From positions 1 to 28,490 of the forward strand of contig JBKJUS010000197.1 of the NCBI GenBank assembly GCA_046590575.1: DNA of 28,490 nucleotides. Direction: 5' to 3'. Of this stretch, positions 8,983 through 16,400 are shown piece by piece (the stretch's first letter is position 1; every line of letters starts with the position of its first letter). The notes below the pieces were generated by a model. The model was not told the origin of the DNA, did no database searches, and was given only the letters and a program-made list of their open reading frames with translations. The position numbers and the translations under genes were made by a program. Origin of the DNA: DATLNF01 sp046590575 (lineage in GTDB: Bacteria > Actinomycetota > Actinomycetes > BP-191).

Positions 8983-10203
8983 TTACTTGAAGGTGTCGAC
9001 CTTCTCAGGAGTCCACTTGCCGCCCTTGACCGCGTACACCGTCAGGACCTTGGTCGTGGTGTCGCCGAACTCGTCGAACTTCACGTCACCGGTGACGCCC
9101 TTGAGGTCGGTGCCCTGAATCGCGGCGATGATGTCGGCGCGAGCCGCCACGACGTCGTCCTTGCCGTCGAGTGCCTTGGCGAGCGCGTTGATGATCGCGT
9201 TGGCCGCGTCGTAGGAGTATGCGCCGTAGGCGCTGAATCCCTCAGGGTAGGCAGCCGCGGTGTAGTCGGTGACGAACTGCTTGGCCGAGTCGAGCTGCTC
9301 GGTCGGCGCGCCGACCGAGGTCGCCAGGTCACCCTCGACAGCCGTCTTGCCGGTCTCGATGAACTTGCCGTCGTAGATACCGTCGCCGCCCATCAGCGGC
9401 ACCTTCAGGCCACCGGCCTTCATCTGGCTGGACAACAGCGAGGCCACGGGGAACTCCCCGCCGTAGTAAACGGCCTCAGGGTTGAGCGGCTTGATCTTGG
9501 AGATGACGGCCGAGAAGTTGGTGTCCTTGTCGCCCACCGTCTCCGTGGAGACGACCTTGCCGCCGAGCTTGAGGTATTCAGCCTTGAACGCGTCGGTAAG
9601 TCCCTGGCCGTAGACCTTCTTGTCGTGCACGACGGCGACCGACTTCTTGCCGGCGGTGTTGAACAGGTACTGCGCGGCGAACGGGCCCTGGATCGCGTCA
9701 GTGGTGGCGACGCGGAAATAGGACTTGAACGGCCGCTGCTTGGCGTCGGGCTTGATGCCCTGGGTCAACGACGGGTTGGTGTTGGCCGGCGAGACCATGG
9801 CGATGTTCGCCTTGTCCAGGATCGGCTGCACCTGCTGCGCCACGCTGGAGTTGAGCGTGCCGATAACTGCGGCGACCTCATTGTCACCGGCCAGCTTCGC
9901 GGCGACCTGCGCACCGACGTTCGCGGTCGCGGTGTCGTCCTCGGCGGCGAGCTGGATGGTCCAGCCGTCGATCTTGTTTGCCTCATTGGCCTGCTTGATG
10001 GCGAGATCGACGGAGTTCTTCATGCCCAGACCCAGCGCTGACAGGTCGCCGGAGAGGGGGGCGATGAAGCCGATCTTGACGATCTTCTTCTCACCACCGC
10101 TGCCTGAGCTGTCGTCGTCGCTCTCGCCACCTCCACAGGCGGAGAGGGCCATGGCACCGAGGATGAGCGGAGAAACGATCTTGATGAGCCGGCGTGACTG
10201 CAC
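8983..10203 (-). CDS. livK: Branched-chain amino acid ABC transporter substrate-binding lipoprotein
   Basis: Extracytoplasmic receptor that delivers substrate to LivHM; 406 residues. The frame stays open to 10257, but the GTG at 10203 has AAGGGAG 5 nt upstream and gives a classic lipoprotein signal: two Arg, a hydrophobic core and lipobox LSAC with lipidated C23, then a Gly/Ser/Asp-rich linker (to about 40). The mature fold starts with KIVKIGFIAPLSGDLSALG, typical of the periplasmic-binding type 1 (Leu/Ile/Val) family. It would be lipidated by the Lgt encoded in this window. Whether it binds Leu/Ile/Val or another small amide cannot be decided from sequence. Confidence 0.94.
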   Translation of the reverse strand: MQSRRLIKIVSPLILGAMALSACGGGESDDDSSGSGGEKKIVKIGFIAPLSGDLSALGLGMKNSVDLAIKQANEANKIDGWTIQLAAEDDTATANVGAQVAAKLAGDNEVAAVIGTLNSSVAQQVQPILDKANIAMVSPANTNPSLTQGIKPDAKQRPFKSYFRVATTDAIQGPFAAQYLFNTAGKKSVAVVHDKKVYGQGLTDAFKAEYLKLGGKVVSTETVGDKDTNFSAVISKIKPLNPEAVYYGGEFPVASLLSSQMKAGGLKVPLMGGDGIYDGKFIETGKTAVEGDLATSVGAPTEQLDSAKQFVTDYTAAAYPEGFSAYGAYSYDAANAIINALAKALDGKDDVVAARADIIAAIQGTDLKGVTGDVKFDEFGDTTTKVLTVYAVKGGKWTPEKVDTFK

Positions 10204-10285
10204 GCGGACTCCCTTCTGTGGGGAGACTCCCGCCGACCCGACCGATCGGCGCGCCACTCCCGGGATGTTCGGAGGGCGGGCGCAA

Positions 10286-10313
10286 CGTATCGGACCGGTG
10301 GCTCATTGTGGAA
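10286..10313 (-). promoter_or_regulatory. Weak candidate promoter for the liv operon
   Basis: The 175 bp between pdtaR and livK must hold the liv promoter. The best pair I can see on the minus strand is TTCCAC (10308-10313) and GATACG (10286-10291) with a 16-bp spacer, giving a leader of about 75 nt. Within the leader, GGGAGACTCCC (10221-10231) is an 11-bp palindrome just upstream of the ribosome site. The match to consensus is poor. Confidence 0.22.
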
Positions 10314-10378
10314 TACGTCGTAGCACGCCTGTGATCGTGTCGTGACCTGACGTGTAGTAACAGAGGGTAATCATCCGA

Positions 10379-10972
10379 TCACTTATGGTCCGAGAGGTCC
10401 GTTCCGCCGAGGATCAGGTCGGCCACCGCACGCATCGTCAGGCGACGGTCCATCGAGGCCCGCTGAATCCAGCGAAACGCGTCGGGCTCGCTCATGCCCT
10501 GCTCAGTCATCAGCCGGCCCTTGGCGCGCTCGACCAGCTTGCGGGCGTCCAACCGGCCTTGCAGGTCGTCGACTTCGGCTTCGAGCCCGACGAGCTCGGA
10601 GAACCGCGACAGCGCCATTTCGATCGTCGGAAGCAGGTCCTTCTTCTGGAACGGCTTGACCAGGTACGCCATCGCTCCTGCTTCTCGCGCCCGCTCCACG
10701 AGGTCGCGCTGGCTGAACGCAGTCAGGATGACGACGGGAGCGATGCGCTTCCGGGCGATCTGCTCAGCCGCTGCGATGCCGTCGAGCACCGGCATCTTCA
10801 CGTCGAGGATGACCAGCTCCGGTCGCAGCTCCTCCGCCAGCCTGACGGCGGTCTGCCCGTCACCGGCCTCGCCGCAGACGTCGTACCCTTCCTCCTCAAG
10901 CATCTCCTTGAGGTCCAGGCGGATCAGCGCCTCGTCTTCGGCGATGAGGACGCGACGGGGTGGCGGCTCCAT
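10379..10972 (-). CDS. pdtaR: ANTAR-domain response regulator, PdtaR type
   Basis: Two-component regulator that acts on RNA rather than DNA: phosphorylation by a PdtaS-type kinase is known to activate the ANTAR domain for antitermination. It has 197 residues. The receiver domain (about 7-120) shows the acidic pair E12-D13, phospho-acceptor D57 in VILDVKMP, T84 and K106 in LVKPF. A short coiled linker (about 125-143) leads to the ANTAR domain (about 136-188; LVERAKGRLMTEQGMSEPDAFRWIQ). The frame is open upstream to 11095, but that part runs through the tRNA gene, so ATG at 10972 is the start. There is no proper ribosome site; a TAGGCT sits 7 nt upstream of ATG, which would give a leaderless mRNA. 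No PdtaS kinase gene is in the window. Confidence 0.93.
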   Translation of the reverse strand: MEPPPRRVLIAEDEALIRLDLKEMLEEEGYDVCGEAGDGQTAVRLAEELRPELVILDVKMPVLDGIAAAEQIARKRIAPVVILTAFSQRDLVERAREAGAMAYLVKPFQKKDLLPTIEMALSRFSELVGLEAEVDDLQGRLDARKLVERAKGRLMTEQGMSEPDAFRWIQRASMDRRLTMRAVADLILGGTDLSDHK

Positions 10973-10998
10973 ACCTCGGAGCCTAGTAGCGCGTCCCC

Positions 10999-11020
10999 GC
11001 TGGGGCCGACGAAGGCCAGC
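10999..11020 (-). terminator. Hairpin 7 nt downstream of tRNA-Leu
   Basis: On the minus strand GCTGG-CC-TTCGTC-GG-CC-CCAGC folds with arms GCTGG/CCAGC and CC/GG and a 2-nt bulge. It starts 7 nt after the tRNA 3' end, where a terminator or 3'-trailer processing stem is expected. No T run follows, so termination efficiency is uncertain and read-through into pdtaR is possible. Confidence 0.4.
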
Positions 11021-11026
11021 AATGTG

Positions 11027-11109
11027 TGCCGGGAGCGGGATTCGAACCCGCAAGCCCTCACGGGCAGAGGTGTTTGAGACCTCCGTGTATGCCATTCCAC
11101 CATCCCGGC
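11027..11109 (-). tRNA. tRNA-Leu (anticodon CAA)
   Basis: The 83-nt gene folds as a class II tRNA. The acceptor arm GCCGGGA pairs with TCCCGGC, followed by discriminator A. The anticodon stem is GAGGT/ACCTC with loop CTCAAAC, giving anticodon CAA for the codon UUG. A long variable arm (TGCCCGTGAGGGCTT) and the T arm GCGGG-TTCGAAT-CCCGC follow. CCA is not encoded, so it must be added by tRNA nucleotidyltransferase. It lies between lgt and pdtaR on the same strand. Confidence 0.97.
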
Positions 11110-11120
11110 CGGGACGGGTG

Positions 11121-11126
11121 ACTCTA
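11121..11126 (-). promoter_or_regulatory. -10 element of the tRNA-Leu promoter
   Basis: Minus-strand TAGAGT, within GATAGAGT, lies 11 bp before the tRNA 5' end, the right distance for a start a few bases upstream of the mature tRNA. No good -35 is visible 16-18 bp further upstream, where the sequence is the end of lgt. Confidence 0.4.
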
Positions 11127-11139
11127 TCGGGGAGTGCGC

Positions 11140-12066
11140 TCAGGACTCCGGGGCGAGTGGCTCAGCTGTCTCGGCTGGTGGAGTTCCGAGCGGGACATCT
11201 GAGCCACTCGTGACCGTCAAGCCGTCGTCGAGGTCCGGCTGCTGCTCGACGGCGCGGTCGTCGTCCGGGTTCCTGCGGGTGAAGAAGAGGTACGACGCGG
11301 CGACGGCGAAGGCGAGGATGCTGACGATCTCGTTGGTGCGCAGCCCACCGAAAGAGTTGGCCTCATCGATGCGGATGCCTTCGATGACGAAGCGGCCGGC
11401 GGCGTAGAGCGCGATGTAGAGCGCGAACGTGCGACCGCGACGCATTGGGCGGCGGCGCTCGACTATGACGACAACCCCGGCGACGACGAGGTTCCATAGC
11501 AGCTCGTAGAGAAAGGTCGGGTGGTAGGTGGGCTCACTCAGGAAGCGTGCGGGCCGATGGTCGACGTCGATCTCCAGCGCCCACGGCAGATCGGTCGGAC
11601 GCCCGTAGAGCTCCTGGTTGAACCAGTTGCCGAGACGCCCGATCGCCTGCGCAACCGCCACTGCGGGAGCGACCGTGTCGAGCATCGCGCTCACGCGCAC
11701 GCCTCGCCGGCGACAGACGTAGATCCCCCCGAGCACGCCGCCGACAAGGCCGCCCGGGATGCCGATCCCGCCCTGGTAGATCTTGAGTGCGTCGATCGGG
11801 GCGTCGGCGTACTGAGACCAGCTGGTGAGCACGTGGTAGATCCGGGCCACCACGATGCCCACCGGTACGGCGACGATCGCGACATCGCCGACCACGCCCC
11901 GGGAGCCGCCCCGGGCAATCCAGCGCCGCTCCGCGATGAAAGCAGCCACGAAGACCCCGGCGATGATGGCCATCGCGTAGCCGCGGAGTGGGAACGGGCC
12001 GAGCGAGATCTCCGAGCGAGGGGGTGACGGGATCGATGCCAGAACGTCGCGCAGCTGACGGCTCAC
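11140..12066 (-). CDS. lgt: Prolipoprotein diacylglyceryl transferase
   Basis: Integral membrane enzyme that moves diacylglycerol from phosphatidylglycerol to the lipobox cysteine of prelipoproteins. It has 308 residues. The Lgt signature is GRLGNWFNQELYGRP (about 143-157) with the essential Arg and Asn; YHPTFLYE (about 181-188) and the RFVIEGIR segment (about 225-232) are also typical, with about seven hydrophobic segments. The frame extends to 12327, but GTG at 12066 overlaps the VIT gene stop as GTGA and is the natural start. The last about 40 residues form an acidic, Pro-rich cytoplasmic tail. Its position after trpA matches many actinobacteria, except for the VIT gene in between. LivK in this window is a likely client. 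Confidence 0.96.
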   Translation of the reverse strand: MSRQLRDVLASIPSPPRSEISLGPFPLRGYAMAIIAGVFVAAFIAERRWIARGGSRGVVGDVAIVAVPVGIVVARIYHVLTSWSQYADAPIDALKIYQGGIGIPGGLVGGVLGGIYVCRRRGVRVSAMLDTVAPAVAVAQAIGRLGNWFNQELYGRPTDLPWALEIDVDHRPARFLSEPTYHPTFLYELLWNLVVAGVVVIVERRRPMRRGRTFALYIALYAAGRFVIEGIRIDEANSFGGLRTNEIVSILAFAVAASYLFFTRRNPDDDRAVEQQPDLDDGLTVTSGSDVPLGTPPAETAEPLAPES

Positions 12067-12794
12067 CCGACGCCCACCCCGACGGCGGAACCGACCAGGT
12101 AGGTCACTGTCGCGGCCAGTGACCCGAGGACAAGCTGACGCAACCCGGTGTACATCGCGCCGCGAATGGTGAAGCGGCTCACCGCGACGCCGGTGAGGAA
12201 CAGCCCTGCGGCACCGGCCGCACAGGCGACGAACAGCGCCGCATCGTCCAGACCCGCGAGGTAGGGCAGAAGTGGCACCAACGCACCGACGAGGAAGGAG
12301 ACGAAGGAGGCGATGGAGGCGGTCCACGGGGACGGAAGGTTGTCAGGGTCGATGCCTAGCTCCTCGCGGGCGTGCACCCGCCACGCAACTTCGGGGTCCC
12401 GTGACAACTCCCGCGCGACGGCGGCGGACAGCTCGCGCGTGAGCCCTTTCCCGCGATAGATCGCAGCGAGCTCCGCCTCCTCGGCCTCCGGTGCGCGGGC
12501 CAGCTCCCGGCGCTCGATGGCGATCTCTGCCGCAGCCAGCTCGCTCTGGCTGCGCACGGAGTTGTACTCCCCCGTCGCCATGCTGAAGGCGCCGGCGAAG
12601 AGTCCAGCAAGTCCAGCGACAAGGACAACCCGCGTGGTCGCACCTGCCGCTGCGACACCGACAACGAGCGCAACATTGGACACGAGACCGTCCATCACGC
12701 CGAAGACCGCGGGGCGCAACCAGCCGCCGGTCACATCGCGATGCCGGACGTGGTGATCGACCTCTTGGGGACGCGGCCGCGCATCAGTGTTCAT
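12063..12794 (-). CDS. VIT family (CCC1/VIT1-like) Fe/Mn transporter
   Basis: Membrane transporter of the vacuolar iron transporter family, predicted to move Fe2+ or Mn2+ out of the cytosol; 243 residues. The first helix carries FGVMDGLVSN (31-40) with metal-path Asp35, and the second carries AGAFSMATGEYNSVRSQSE (68-86) with Met72 and Glu76. A Glu-rich cytosolic segment (about 86-150), the metal-collecting region of the family, precedes three further helices. The frame is open 12 codons upstream, but ATG at 12794 has GGTGGAG 3 nt before it. It sits 52 bp after trpA and overlaps lgt by 4 nt, so it is probably in the trp transcript. The link to Trp synthesis is unexplained; iron or manganese specificity is not clear. 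Confidence 0.9.
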   Translation of the reverse strand: MNTDARPRPQEVDHHVRHRDVTGGWLRPAVFGVMDGLVSNVALVVGVAAAGATTRVVLVAGLAGLFAGAFSMATGEYNSVRSQSELAAAEIAIERRELARAPEAEEAELAAIYRGKGLTRELSAAVARELSRDPEVAWRVHAREELGIDPDNLPSPWTASIASFVSFLVGALVPLLPYLAGLDDAALFVACAAGAAGLFLTGVAVSRFTIRGAMYTGLRQLVLGSLAATVTYLVGSAVGVGVG

Positions 12795-12846
12795 GGGCTC
12801 CACCGTACGGCGCCACACCCGACACCGCACCTGAGGGAAGGCTGCC

Positions 12847-13659
12847 CTAAGTGGGCTGTTGGGGACGGCGCACCCCGGCGACGAGCTCCGTAGCGAGCTC
12901 GCGGAGGGCTGTCTGGGGAGCGGCCCCCTTGGGCGGGCTGAGCAGCGCGCGGACGAGGGCTGAGCCGACGATCACCCCGTCGGCGTAGGACGCGACCTCA
13001 GCGGCCTGAGCGCCGGAGGAGACGCCGAGACCAACCGCGATCGGCATCTCCGTCACTTCTCGCAGCCGGGCGACCAGCTCGCCGGCCCGGTCGCTGACCG
13101 AGTCGCGCGCTCCGGTGACACCCATGGTGGAGGCGGCGTAGACGAAGCCGCGGTTGGTCGCGGCAACGACACGCAACCTCGACTCGGTGGAGGACGGCGC
13201 GACGAGGAAGACGGGGGCAAGCTCGTGGCGGAGAAGCGCCGCGAGCCATTCCGCAGCTTCCTCGGGCAGCAGGTCAGGTGTGATCACCCCGGCGCCGCCG
13301 GCAGCCGCCAGGTCAGCGGCGAACCGCTCGACGCCGTACCGCTCGACGGGATTCCAGTAGGTCATCACCAGCGTCGGCACTCCGGTGGCCTCGACGACCC
13401 GGTGGACCGTCTCGAACACGTCGGCCGTCCTGACCTTGCCGTCGAGCGCCTGCTGCACGGCAGCCTGGATCACCGGGCCGTCCATGAGCGGATCGGAGTA
13501 GGGCAGGCCGACCTCGAAGAGGTCAACGCCGCACTGCGCCAACACCTCGAACGCCTCGACACACCCGTCGAGGGAGGGAAAACCGGCTGGCAGGTAACCG
13601 ATCAGGGCGGCTCGCCCCTCGGCCCGAGCTGCAGCGAAGACGTCGGGGAGGTGAATCAT
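12847..13659 (-). CDS. trpA: Tryptophan synthase alpha subunit
   Basis: Cleaves indole-3-glycerol phosphate to indole and glyceraldehyde 3-phosphate and passes indole through the tunnel to TrpB. It has 270 residues. Catalytic E49 and D60 lie in LFEVGLPYSDPLMDGP, at the same numbers as in the enteric enzyme. The phosphate-binding GVTGARDSVS and GLGVSS loops are present. The frame is open seven codons further up, but ATG at 13659 overlaps the trpB stop as ATGA and matches family length. Confidence 0.97.
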   Translation of the reverse strand: MIHLPDVFAAARAEGRAALIGYLPAGFPSLDGCVEAFEVLAQCGVDLFEVGLPYSDPLMDGPVIQAAVQQALDGKVRTADVFETVHRVVEATGVPTLVMTYWNPVERYGVERFAADLAAAGGAGVITPDLLPEEAAEWLAALLRHELAPVFLVAPSSTESRLRVVAATNRGFVYAASTMGVTGARDSVSDRAGELVARLREVTEMPIAVGLGVSSGAQAAEVASYADGVIVGSALVRALLSPPKGAAPQTALRELATELVAGVRRPQQPT

Positions 13660-14879
13660 GCGTCGAGGAGCGCAAACCATCGGGCGGCGGTGTCGACGTC
13701 CTTGTCACCGCGGCCTGAGTGGTTGACGACGACGACAGCGTCGGGGCCGAGCTCCTTGCCCACCTGAACTGCGCCGGCGATGGCGTGCGCCGTCTCGATA
13801 GCCGGGATGATGCCTTCGGTTCGGCAGAGCAGACGGAACGCGTCCATCGCCGCGGAGTCGTCGACGGCGCGGTAGGTCGCTCGACCCGTGTCACGCAGCC
13901 ACGCGTGCTCCGGTCCGACACCGGGATAGTCCAGGCCGGCCGAGATCGAGTGGGTCTCCAGCGTCTGACCGTCGGCGTCCTGGAGCAGATATGAGCGGGC
14001 GCCATGCAGGACCCCCGGAGCGCCGCCGACCAGGGTCGCCGAGTGCCGACCGGTGCCTACGCCGTCACCCCCTGCCTCGCAGCCGATCAATTGCACGTCG
14101 GCGTCGTCGAGGAACGGGTGGAAGATGCCCATCGCGTTGGAGCCACCGCCGACACAGGCGACGACTGCGTCGGGCAGTCGGCCGATGAGGTCGAGGATCT
14201 GCGCCCGCGCCTCTACGCCGATGACACGCTGGAAGTCGCGCACCATGGCCGGGAAGGGGTGCGGGCCGACGACCGACCCGATGATGTAGTGCGTGCTGTC
14301 GACGTGGGTGACCCAGTCACGCATCGCTTCGTTGATCGCGTCCTTCAAGGTGCGGGCACCGACCGTGACGGAGACGACCTCGGCCCCTAGCAGGCGCATC
14401 CGTGCGACGTTGAGGGCTTGTCGACGCGTGTCCTCCTCGCCCATGTAAACCACGCAGTCCAGATCGAGCAGCGCGCACACCGTCGCAGTCGCAACGCCGT
14501 GCTGGCCCGCGCCGGTCTCCGCGATGACCCGGCGCTTGCCCATCCGTTGGGTGAGCAGCGCCTGCCCGAGGACGTTGTTGATCTTGTGGGAGCCGGTGTG
14601 CGCGAGATCCTCGCGCTTGAGGAGGATCCGTGCGCCGCCGGCATGTGCGGCGAGCCGACGGGCGTCGGTCAACGGGGTAGGACGCCCCGCGTAGGTCCGC
14701 TGGAGCCGATCGAGCTCGGTACCGAAGGCCGAGTCGGCGCGCGCGTCCGCGTACGCCGCCGTCAGCTCATCCAATGCCGCGACGAGCGCCTCAGGCACGA
14801 AGCGGCCGCCGTACGCGCCGAAGTGACCGGTGGCATCCGGAATGGTCAATGAGGCGGGAGCTCCGGCCGATGCCGTCAC
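13656..14879 (-). CDS. trpB: Tryptophan synthase beta subunit
   Basis: PLP enzyme that joins indole and serine to tryptophan, working as an alpha2beta2 complex with TrpA. It has 407 residues. The PLP lysine is K99 in HTGSHKINN and the catalytic glutamate E121 in AETGAGQHG; the phosphate-binding loop is CVGGGSNAMG. It is the canonical TrpB1 type, with the short N-terminal GHFGAYGGRFVPE motif. The GTG start at 14879 overlaps the trpC stop as GTGA. Confidence 0.97.
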   Translation of the reverse strand: MTASAGAPASLTIPDATGHFGAYGGRFVPEALVAALDELTAAYADARADSAFGTELDRLQRTYAGRPTPLTDARRLAAHAGGARILLKREDLAHTGSHKINNVLGQALLTQRMGKRRVIAETGAGQHGVATATVCALLDLDCVVYMGEEDTRRQALNVARMRLLGAEVVSVTVGARTLKDAINEAMRDWVTHVDSTHYIIGSVVGPHPFPAMVRDFQRVIGVEARAQILDLIGRLPDAVVACVGGGSNAMGIFHPFLDDADVQLIGCEAGGDGVGTGRHSATLVGGAPGVLHGARSYLLQDADGQTLETHSISAGLDYPGVGPEHAWLRDTGRATYRAVDDSAAMDAFRLLCRTEGIIPAIETAHAIAGAVQVGKELGPDAVVVVNHSGRGDKDVDTAARWFALLDA

Positions 14880-15694
14880 GTCTGGTCCGGGTCGGCGACG
14901 CGGGTCGCCGGATGTGCGCCCGCGGTGACGAGCTCGCGGACCGCATGACGTGGGTCACCGCCGGTCACGACGCCTTCGCCGACGAGCACGGCGTCGGCGC
15001 CTGCAGCGGCGTAGGCGAGCAGGTCGTGCGGCCCACGTACGCCGCTTTCTGCCACCTTGACGCACGCCGCAGGCAGCAGCGGCGCGACATCGGCGAAGAT
15101 CGATCGATCGACTTCGAGGGTGTGCAGGTTGCGCGCATTGACCCCGACGACGCGCGCGCCCGCGTCCAGCGCACGCCTCGCCTCCTCCTGGTCGTGCACT
15201 TCGACGAGGGGTGTCATGCCGAGCGACTCGACCCGCTCGATGAAGCTCACCAGCCTGGTCTGCTCGAGGGCCGCGACGATCAGTAGCACCAGGTCCGCGC
15301 CGTGCGCTCTCGCCTCCCAGATCTGATACGGCGACACCACGAAGTCCTTACGCAGCAGCGGCACGTCGACGGCCCGGCGTACCGCGGCGAGGTCGGCCAG
15401 GCTGCCGCCGAATCGACGGCCCTCGGTCAGCACACTGACCACCACTGCGCCACCTTCGACGTAGTCGACGGCCAGTGCGGCAGGGTCCGCGATCGCCGCG
15501 AGTGCGCCCTTCGACGGCGAACTGCGCTTGACCTCGGCGATGACTCCGACACCTTTGGCCCGCAACAGCTCGACCGACTCCTTGGCCGGCGACACTCTGG
15601 AGGCCAGCTCCTTGAGCTGATCGAGAGACAGTCCGGACTCACGCTCAGCGAGATCGGCTCGAACCCCGATCAGGATGTCGTCGAGCACACTCAC
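14876..15694 (-). CDS. trpC: Indole-3-glycerol-phosphate synthase
   Basis: Converts carboxyphenylamino-deoxyribulose phosphate to indole-3-glycerol phosphate, the fourth committed step to tryptophan. It has 272 residues. Active-site residues appear in order: E54 and K56 in IAEVKRSSPSKG, the Lys of LLRKDF, the Glu of LVEVHD, Asn and Arg in GVNARNL, and ESG in VAESGV. It is a single-domain enzyme, not fused to TrpF. The frame runs on to 15898, but GTG at 15694 has GAGGAG 8 nt upstream. It is 61 bp after the sortase gene, so trpC has its own strong ribosome site. Confidence 0.96.
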   Translation of the reverse strand: MSVLDDILIGVRADLAERESGLSLDQLKELASRVSPAKESVELLRAKGVGVIAEVKRSSPSKGALAAIADPAALAVDYVEGGAVVVSVLTEGRRFGGSLADLAAVRRAVDVPLLRKDFVVSPYQIWEARAHGADLVLLIVAALEQTRLVSFIERVESLGMTPLVEVHDQEEARRALDAGARVVGVNARNLHTLEVDRSIFADVAPLLPAACVKVAESGVRGPHDLLAYAAAGADAVLVGEGVVTGGDPRHAVRELVTAGAHPATRVADPDQT

Positions 15695-15755
15695 GCGCGG
15701 GGCTCCTCGGATCAGGGCGGAGGGGTCATCGTAGCCGCGGCTGGCTCCGCGCCGG

Positions 15756-16394
15756 TTACCACAGCGTGGCGAAGACCACGACGTTGTCCCGCAACGCGCC
15801 GGTGCGCGGGTCCACCGCGCCGCCGCAGGTGACCAGCCGCAGCGTCGGCCCCTGCGTGGGTCCGTAGACCTCGGCTGTAGGGAATCGGTCCTTGGCATGC
15901 TGCTCGACGCGGTCGACGACGAACATGACCTCCGTGCCGTCCGCCCGGACCACCTCGATGAGGTCTCCCGGTCGCATCTCCCCTAGTCGGGCGAAGACGG
16001 CCGGGCCGCGTCGGGTCGAGACATGTCCGGCGATGACCGCGGGACCGGGGTGACCAGGTCGGGAGCCGTCGACGAACCAGCCGGCCCGTCGACCACCGGC
16101 CGGCACCTCGATGGAACCATCAGGGTTCAGGCTCAGCCGGACGAGGCCAGCGTCGACCTCGAGTCGCGGCACCCGCACCCGGACCGGCACCGCGACCTGG
16201 GAGGAAGCCGGTCGCGACCTCGACAACTCGATCGTGAAGGGTGCCATCCGGGCCGGGCCGGACCGGGCCTGCTGAATCCGCGAAGCCACCACCGGCTGCC
16301 CGAGCGCCGGTAGAGCCGAGGTGCCCGCGACCAACATCGATGAGAGAAGCACGATGCCGACGAGAGGTCGACGTAGCCCGGCAGGGTCGGTCAT
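15756..16394 (-). CDS. Class F sortase
   Basis: Membrane-anchored cysteine transpeptidase, 212 residues, acting outside the cell membrane. A hydrophobic N-terminal segment (about 10-32) is followed by a variable stalk and a sortase fold from about residue 68. The triad is visible: H124 in IAGHVST, C190 in LRLVTCGG, and R202 in ALRDNVVVFA; the RLVTC form and the spacing fit class F. It starts 6 bp after the stop of the secreted-protein gene, with a weak GGTAGG ribosome site, so the two genes should be translated as a pair. Members are known to attach or process surface proteins with LPxTG-like tails; the natural partner here is inferred to be the neighbouring protein. Confidence 0.9.
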   Translation of the reverse strand: MTDPAGLRRPLVGIVLLSSMLVAGTSALPALGQPVVASRIQQARSGPARMAPFTIELSRSRPASSQVAVPVRVRVPRLEVDAGLVRLSLNPDGSIEVPAGGRRAGWFVDGSRPGHPGPAVIAGHVSTRRGPAVFARLGEMRPGDLIEVVRADGTEVMFVVDRVEQHAKDRFPTAEVYGPTQGPTLRLVTCGGAVDPRTGALRDNVVVFATLW

Positions 16395-16400
16395 TGGCGC

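Noticed and set aside
10973..11095. N-terminal extension of the PdtaR frame
   Set aside because: The extension reads through the tRNA-Leu gene; the receiver domain begins right after ATG 10972.
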